The notes beneath the pieces were generated by a model, which had not been told where the DNA came from, made no database searches, and saw only the letters and a list, made by a program, of their open reading frames with translations. Made by a program: the position numbers and the translations under genes. A stretch of 64,000 bases of DNA. Origin: Pegoplata infirma. Its lineage: Eukaryota; Arthropoda; Insecta; Diptera; Anthomyiidae. The DNA lies in contig OY992541.1 in assembly GCA_963921195.1 (NCBI GenBank), forward strand, positions 10,634,951-10,698,950, given 5' to 3'. Within the stretch, counting starts at the first letter, position 1; every line of letters begins with the position of its first letter. Below are positions 58,555 to 64,000 of this stretch, in pieces.

Positions 58555-59340
58555 GCAAGCCGGTCGGCGCGGCTGACGGCTTAGTCGCTAAGCCGATATT
58601 TTTCCACGAGCCGCGCCGCCGCCGATACCATCGGCTGATCGGCGGCTCAAACTCCAGCCGATTTTGGCGGTTTTGAAATTAAAAAGAGCATATTCCTCAA
58701 TTTTGTTCCATTTGGATATTAAAATTTCTAAAAGTCATATTGGAATTCAAAAAAGTCCAATTAAAATATAGAAATCTAATAGAGAATTACAATTTCTGAA
58801 TGACTATTGGCCTTTTCCAAATTTCAAATAAAATTTCTAGGTTTCAATACTTTTTCTAGATTTCATTTGAATTTCAACTAAACTTTTCTCAAATTTAATT
58901 GCGATTGCTGAATTTTAATTGTCTGTTTTATTTGTGTTTTATATTGTTGGGCTTTATATTTTATAATTTCCCAGTTGGAAAATGTGTCACTGAGGAAATT
59001 TCCACAGTGATTCCTTGAGGAAATGTCTTCAGGTTCTGACAAATCATAGGCAATCCTTGATGACATATCCTAACATTGTCAGCACTGAATGTTTGCTTTA
59101 AGAGTGTGAACAATTCCTCTAAGACGTCTTAAAGGAAATGTCTTCAGAATAGCAGTATAATAAATTAGAATTTTAAATCTGGGCAACTCTTCAATTTCCA
59201 AGAAAAAGATGGCAATATTATCGACTTAATTAAAATGAAATCAAAATTTAACAGGTAGAATAAAAGTAATAAATAGACAAACAATTTTAAAAATAAAGTT
59301 TGGAACAAGTGGTTAGGTGTGGGACTAATAAACTGGAGGT
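58555..59340. other. GC-rich repeat end, then AT-rich DNA
   Basis: 58555-58670 is unusually GC-rich with CGGCTGATCGGCGGCTC and GCCGGTCGGCGCGGC palindromic motifs, an unidentified element end. 58680-59340 shows no gene. Confidence 0.4.
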
Positions 59341-59349
59341 TCCAGGTTC

Positions 59350-59815
59350 AAATGTTGTAGGGTAAAAATAAATGGGGGTCGGTCTCACTAATGACCCCTC
59401 TCGGACGCACCATTGGACCGGTAGAAGCTGATTAAATAAAACAAATTTACAAAAAATAAAAAAAATTGTATGGGGACCGCCTTAACAGTTAAAGGTAGAG
59501 GGTAGGTGTGTTCAGAGAAAATGTTTGGACTAAAAAATATTGTGGGTCGGTCATACATTTTATTGCTCTAAGGGCACTATTAGGGCAGTTAGAGCGGTTG
59601 GAACAAATTTTAAAAAATGTCGTTTTGTGTGGGAGCCCCCTTAGAAATTGGAGATAGGGTATTAGTTTGTTCCAAAGAAATGTTAAGACGTAAAAATTAA
59701 TGGGGGTCGGTCTTATAAAGGACCCCTCTATGACGCACCATTGGAGCATTAGAAATGATTTTAAGATTGGAAAATTAGAATAAAATTTTTTCAAAAAATT
59801 TTAAAAAATTGTAAT
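59350..59815 (+). mobile_element. Fragment of the large hAT element's inverted end
   Basis: Three subrepeats with ATGGGGGTCGGTCTCAC, GGACCGGTAGAAGC and TGTGTGGGAGCCCCCTTAG, the same unit as 9600-10567. The 101-codon minus frame is a shadow. Confidence 0.7.
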
Positions 59816-60249
59816 AATCGTTATCCCACGATCCTCCTGGGCAAAAAATTTGTAGAATTGATAGAAGTTTTACACAAAAAAATTTCAAAAAAATCGAAGA
59901 GTACAAACATTTTCAAAAATGAGATTTAAATTTTAAAACTTAAAAATCGCATACTAGAGCGCCTTTAAGAGTTTTTTGGGATTTTTTTTAAAAAGTTTGT
60001 AAAAACACAAAAATTTTGAAGAAAAAAATTTGAAATTTGGACCATTATTGAAGAAGTTATGATTAAAAGAAGTTTGAGTAAAGGAACAAACTACCAATTT
60101 TTCAAAATTCGATATCTTTTGAACGAGTCATCAAAAAAATCTGAAAATTTACCACGAAGGAGTTTTCGAAGGGTACTGAAAACTGTATACAAATTGGGAA
60201 AATCTAAAAAAAAAGTTTTCAAAGTGTCCGATTTCACATGGAATGCCCC
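59816..60249. mobile_element. Element with GGGGCATTCCATG end, abutting a HINE
   Basis: Right end CATGGAATGCCCC at 60237-60249, then ATATACTTTATGGGG of a HINE: the same junction as at 45490. The interior differs from 43468-45490, and the left end was not found. Confidence 0.55.
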
Positions 60250-60343
60250 ATATACTTTATGGGGTCCTAGACCGATATTTTGATGAGTTACAAACGGAAT
60301 GACAAACTCATATATACCCTCTATCACTAAGTGGAGGGTATAA
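60250..60343 (-). mobile_element. HINE type I end fragment
   Basis: ATATACTTTATGGGGTCC through TCACTAAGTGGAGGGTATAA. Confidence 0.65.
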
Positions 60344-60349
60344 AAATAA

Positions 60350-60436
60350 ATTTGTATGGGCAATCTAATAGATTGAAACTGGATTGGAGCCATAATCTAC
60401 TTTAAGCTAGCTTAGAGGACCAGTGTAAATGCACTA
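60350..60436 (-). mobile_element. Left-end fragment of the Harbinger-like MITE, reverse
   Basis: TTGTATGGGCAATCTAATAG to CCAGTGTAAATGCACTA is the reverse complement of the first ~90 bp of 60640-61108. Confidence 0.65.
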
Positions 60437-60639
60437 TTATATAGTTCAACCATTTTGTTCATTTGCGCTAGTTTTTCATACCCTCCACTTACATGGAAGG
60501 TTTCCAATAGCTTACACTCCGATTGCTCTGCAATTTCAACCTGCTATTTTTAATCGGCTATCTCGGTGGTTTAAAAACGAGTTTCCACCTTATGAAAAAT
60601 GATGGCCTTTAGGGAAAATCTGAATAAAAGCCGAACTAA

Positions 60640-61108
60640 TAGTGCATTTACACTGGTCCTCTAAGCTAGCTTAAAGTAGATTGTGGCTCCAATCCAGTTT
60701 CAATCTATTAGATTGCCCATACAAATTTATATTTTTCAATCTAGTAGCTTAGGCTCTAATCGGCAAACGCAATCTTGTAAAGTTAAATACAACTCTGTAT
60801 TTCTATTATTTTCATTTTCCAACACTGAAAAACACCGACACAAAGCTGCCGTTTTGATGGCGCCGCCAGGTATGTTTATGCCGCTGACATTGTTATTTGT
60901 AAACGCCGTCACTGTCCTTGTTAATCATACGACGTCGAATTACCGTCGCTGTCTTTTGACGCAGTCACACACATTTATTACCAACTTGTTATTATAAATG
61001 CCAATCTTAATCTTCTCAAATGCAAAAAATGCCAATGTAAACGGTACAGATTACAAAGTAGATTAAAATTGCAATTTACTAGATTAGAAATCCAATGTAA
61101 ACGCACTA
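60640..61108 (+). mobile_element. Harbinger-like MITE, 469 bp, intact
   Basis: Ends TAGTGCATTTACACTGG and CCAATGTAAACGCACTA, TAA at 60637-60639 and 61109-61111. The flanking repeat occurs empty at 39471-39500 (reverse), where CCGAAC-TAA-CAGGAATT has a single TAA. The 104-codon frame inside is not a gene. Confidence 0.88.
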
Positions 61109-61261
61109 TAACAGGAATTTCCCCAAAAAAAATCAATTTAAGAAATTCTTAAACATAATAAACTAAAATTGTTGGTGTGGTTATTATTCCAGCCTTACAC
61201 AATTTTATACCACTTTTTTGTTAAAAAATATTAAAACTACCATTACAAGTAAATAACTTAC

Positions 61262-61392
61262 CAAGTCTATGATCCGACGTAGAACAGGAATCCATAAACG
61301 TTTGTGCAACTACGGAGAGGCACGAGTCAACTATATTTGATTTATGTATATCGAAAACAAAATTAGGATTCTTTATGAGATTAACCCAAAAC
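61262..61392 (-). CDS. PlexA: PlexA coding exon: GAP region, FWVN segment
   Basis: 131 nt: the third base of the split Arg, 43 codons and the first base of a split Gly. The acceptor is T-rich, ending TTTTTAAG, and the donor is G|GTAAGT. It reads [19 protein letters not shown] and then [15 protein letters not shown], the strongly conserved plexin block after SLPLR. It follows a 55-bp intron, typical of flies. The codon spanning to the next exon is G|GC (Gly) across 5.5 kb of transposon-filled intron. Confidence 0.95.
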
Positions 61393-61447
61393 CTTAAAAA
61401 AAAAGAACATTATCATTTTTACAATAGACGTAACCATAATACCGTAC

Positions 61448-61834
61448 CTTAAAGGTAAGCTATTGCTTTTCCACGTGTGCACAACTTCAGGATCTGTTAT
61501 GCCATGTAATAATGCTTGATCATCAAGAAAATCAAACATATACTTAATCGCCAAAGGTAAGGCAGACCCACGATGTGCTGTGCTAAATATGGTTTCAAAG
61601 AGATCGTCTACAAATTTTTGTAAAGTACCTTTTGTTGCTAGTAAACGAGTAAGATAAATCTCAGACACTAGCTTATTAACACGCTCTCCTTCCTTTTGTA
61701 TATCGTTATCATGATGTTTGACTAAATGCCAGTATTTAATACCATTTTCGTGCATATCATTATTTAGTGGACTTCCAGCTCTACTAAAAGTAGGTGATGA
61801 AGAAGTGTATTTTGATAAATTCAAAGTTTCATAC
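61448..61834 (-). CDS. PlexA: PlexA coding exon: GAP region segment
   Basis: 387 nt: one base finishing the preceding codon, 128 codons, then AG of a split Arg. The acceptor is TTACAG before GTATGAAAC and the donor is AG|GTACGG. The translation begins [14 protein letters not shown], followed by a serine-rich linker and then the helical GAP core with [46 protein letters not shown] and [10 protein letters not shown]. These strings are characteristic of the C-terminal lobe of plexin RasGAP domains. There are no stops or frameshifts. The upstream intron runs off the window. Confidence 0.95.
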
Positions 61835-61903
61835 CTGTAAGTTAAAAATAATTTTTATGAAAATATCTTTGTATTTGTGAACAGTTTAAACTTAATACAA
61901 AAA

Positions 61904-63231
61904 CCCGAGTAAAAATAAACATATATTACAATATATAACTTGATACAAACATAATAAATTATATATGATTATACATCCGTGAGATATTTTCTAAATTTTT
62001 TTAATGCAGTCATATGTAGTAATATATAATTTAATCATGATTCGGATTAAAAGGTGTACGGTTGATATAATTATATAAAATTATATGAGGGTCAATACAA
62101 AATTTGTTTTTCTGTATAATTTAACATAACATTATATATAGCTTATTCTGTTCCATATAAAACTATATATGTTTCCAATTAACAAAAAATTTTCTAAGTT
62201 TTTTAGGCAAACTATAACAAAAAATTTAAAATGTTCCTAAACATTTCCTTGTTAGGGTTATGTATATCACCTATCTGGTTCGAAGCGTACCCAAACATTT
62301 TTTTTGTTTTTGAAAATTATATGTTTGGTGAATGTATCGTTGACCTGTGGTGTATCTCAACCCAAACCAAACAAGTAAAAAAGTTAAATTCGGCCTTGCC
62401 GAATGTAGTGATACCCTCCACAATTTCAAAAAGATTATTGCCAAAAACTTTATTTAAAAGGAAATTATTTTTGAAAAAAAAAAAATTGAAAAAAATTTCC
62501 GCGAAAAAAAATTTTGGAAAAAAAAATCCGCGATTTTTTTCTTTTTTTGTCAAAAAATATGTTCGTACTTGTTTAAATACCATTTGGTGTTCAATTATGT
62601 TAACATATGTCAACCAGAAGCCGAATTAAAACATTTTGTATTTTTAGGTTATGTTGAATGTACTGAAATTTTTGAGGTGTGCTTACATTTTCGTTCATAA
62701 CTTTTGAACCGCTGAACCGATATCGCTCAAATGCAATACCAAACTTCTCGGGAGAACTTCCAATATATATGTTAAGTTTCAGTCATCTCTGTGCAATATT
62801 TTGTCCGCGAGAGCATTTTCCACAGACAGACAGACAGACAGACAGACGGACAGACGGACAGACGGACAGACGGACATCGCTAGAATGTCTTAAAATCGAT
62901 CGGGCATCATGAATATATATACTTTATGGGGTCCCAGACCGATATTTCGATGAGTTACAAACGGAATGACAAACTTATATATACCCTCTATCACTAAGTG
63001 GAGGGTATAAAAACACCAGGATTTTATATGTTTTTTTGCAATTATATCTAATTAGATCCACCAATATAAGGTAATGTCTGGTCAAAACTCGGATGAAATC
63101 AAATCATATTTTATACAAGTAGATCTTTTTTAATGCAAAAACATCCACCATTATTCGGATCAAATTGCGTATTTATATATATTGTGTCATATATCATTAT
63201 ATATTGCATCATATAAAAATTTTTACTCGGG
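61904..63231. mobile_element. CCCGAGTAAAAA MITE interrupted by a HINE
   Basis: Starts CCCGAGTAAAAATAAACATA and ends TTTTTACTCGGG. With the HINE at 62371-63010 removed it matches 37768-38400 in reverse. Lies in the PlexA intron beyond the window's first plexin exon. Confidence 0.8.
62371..63010 (-). mobile_element. HINE type I, complete, in a CCCGAGT MITE
   Basis: ACAAGTAAAAAAGTTAAATT, hairpin ATTCGGCCTTGCCGAAT, body, an expanded (CAGA)n/(GACG)n run at 62823-62874, and AAGTGGAGGGTATA. The frames at 62317-62912 are repeat shadows. Confidence 0.75.
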
Positions 63232-63271
63232 AACAAAAAAGAAAATTATAGTCGATCAAGACCGACCATAT

Positions 63272-64000
63272 AATACCCTACACCAGAGTTTCCCGGCAAA
63301 TGGGTCCCATGGACCGATTATATCTATATTTTATCAAATCTTTAATAAGTGTAAAAAACACTCACAAGACAAATTTGAGTGAAATAGGCATCTATTTGTT
63401 GACAATAAACCGCTTTAACTGAATATCGGCGAAATTTCCACAAGGGGACTAAGTCCAAAACTGGTCCGATGATTATTAGATTTGATAAGGTTATTTAAGT
63501 ACGAGTTCAACATACACAAACAAAATTTTAATTAAATATTTTCTATTTTCATGAAATTTGAGAGATTTACGTGAAAATCGGGAAGGCGATTTGTATGGGG
63601 GGCTAGAAGAAGAAATGGTCCGAGTTCTTTAAAATTCGGAATGGTGATTTGTGAAGACAAAACATGTTTACCTGTCAAATTTCCTATTATAATACGGTTA
63701 TTAGAGTCATTTGAACCAAAACTTAAGAGGACCTTTGTATGGGGGCTAGGTCTAAATATGGACCGATTTCAATTTCAATAGGCTTCGTCCTTGGGCCAAG
63801 AGAGGCTTAAGTTTCAAATTTAAAGTCAATTGAATAAAAATTGCGACCTGTATCGTGTTTACACCGTTCACATGGACGGACGGACAGACCGATTCAAAAA
63901 GTGATTCTGATACGATCTACCGATCGTATCAGAATCACTTTTTGAAAGGTGGGTCTAGGACCAATATTTCGGGTAGTTACAAACATCAGCACAAACTCAT
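63272..64000 (+). mobile_element. HINE type III running off the right edge
   Basis: TAATACCCTACACCAGAGTT, interior TGTATGGGGGGCTAGAAG, GGACGGACGGACAGACC, then GGTGGGTCTAGGACCAATAT and ACAAACATCAGCACAAACTC at the edge. Confidence 0.6.
63893..63946. repeat. 54-nt perfect hairpin
   Basis: 25-nt arms (TTCAAAAAGTGATTCTGATA onward) exactly complementary around TACC. The sibling element at 55900-56540 has only one arm. Confidence 0.85.

Larger units (their letters stand above)
55412..61834 (-). other. PlexA: PlexA gene, 3' part (last four coding exons)
   Basis: Semaphorin receptor plexin A, a single-pass membrane protein of neurons whose cytoplasmic GAP region acts on Rap-type GTPases in axon guidance. 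The four exons translate in order into a 276-residue C-terminus nearly identical to fly plexin A as I know it. Every junction is GT-AG and the phases agree: split Arg, split Gly, then a clean codon boundary. Introns are 55 bp, 5465 bp and 71 bp. The long one is loaded with transposons. Upstream exons (ectodomain, membrane segment, N-terminal half of the GAP) are not in the remaining 2.1 kb, so the gene continues past the right edge. The identity is recognised from the protein; exon edges are read from the sequence. Confidence 0.95.

Overview
The window is AT-rich nuclear DNA from a dipteran insect, most likely a calyptrate (house-fly or blow-fly type) fly. Evidence: split exons of a plexin A gene very close to the Drosophila protein, insect GT-AG introns as short as 55 bp, and dozens of fly-type interspersed repeats with (GTCY)n microsatellites. 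In Drosophila melanogaster plexin A lies on chromosome 4 (Muller element F). Element F is the X in many calyptrates, so the window may come from a repeat-packed F/X chromosome; that placement is inference.

The only securely identified host gene is PlexA on the minus strand. Its last four coding exons are at 61834-61448, 61392-61262, 55796-55651 and 55579-55412, giving the final 276 residues of the cytoplasmic GAP region. Splice phases agree at every junction, and the rest of the gene lies beyond the right edge. One intron is 5.5 kb because it is filled with transposons. Downstream of PlexA on the same strand are two unnamed coding-like segments: 51594-51464, open to a stop, and 42000-41670, which carries one internal stop.

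Almost everything else is mobile DNA and satellite. (1) 1-4200: an AT-rich CACTCA-ended element split by a 2.7 kb CCCAGC element. (2) 4253-12130: a nest in which CCCGAGT elements hold a 944 bp hAT foldback, a Helentron-like HINE, and a 3.3 kb hAT-type transposon with about 1 kb inverted ends and a broken transposase-like ORF. (3) 12.7-14.6 kb: a HINE split by a TA-flanked element. (4) 15.97-23.89 kb: a 29-bp satellite interrupted by a TA-flanked MITE and a CCCAGC-ended insert; that insert holds a 16-bp TATAAAA minisatellite and a 147-bp repeat array. (5) 24-46.6 kb: HINEs, TA-, TAA- and 8-bp-TSD MITEs, a dead mariner transposase, and a 2 kb foldback inside a HINE. (6) 46.6-55.4 kb: sparse AT-rich DNA with a hAT MITE and a hammerhead-like motif. 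(7) 55.4-64 kb: PlexA with introns full of Harbinger-like, hAT, HINE and CCCGAGT elements.

Insertion ends are unusually well defined. Four hAT-type insertions carry 8-bp duplications fitting nTnnnnAn, two of them checked against related copies or siblings. Harbinger-like MITEs have TTA/TAA duplications with an empty site inside this window. A HINE sits in a T tract with no duplication. No CRISPR array, operon, rRNA or intact transposase was found.
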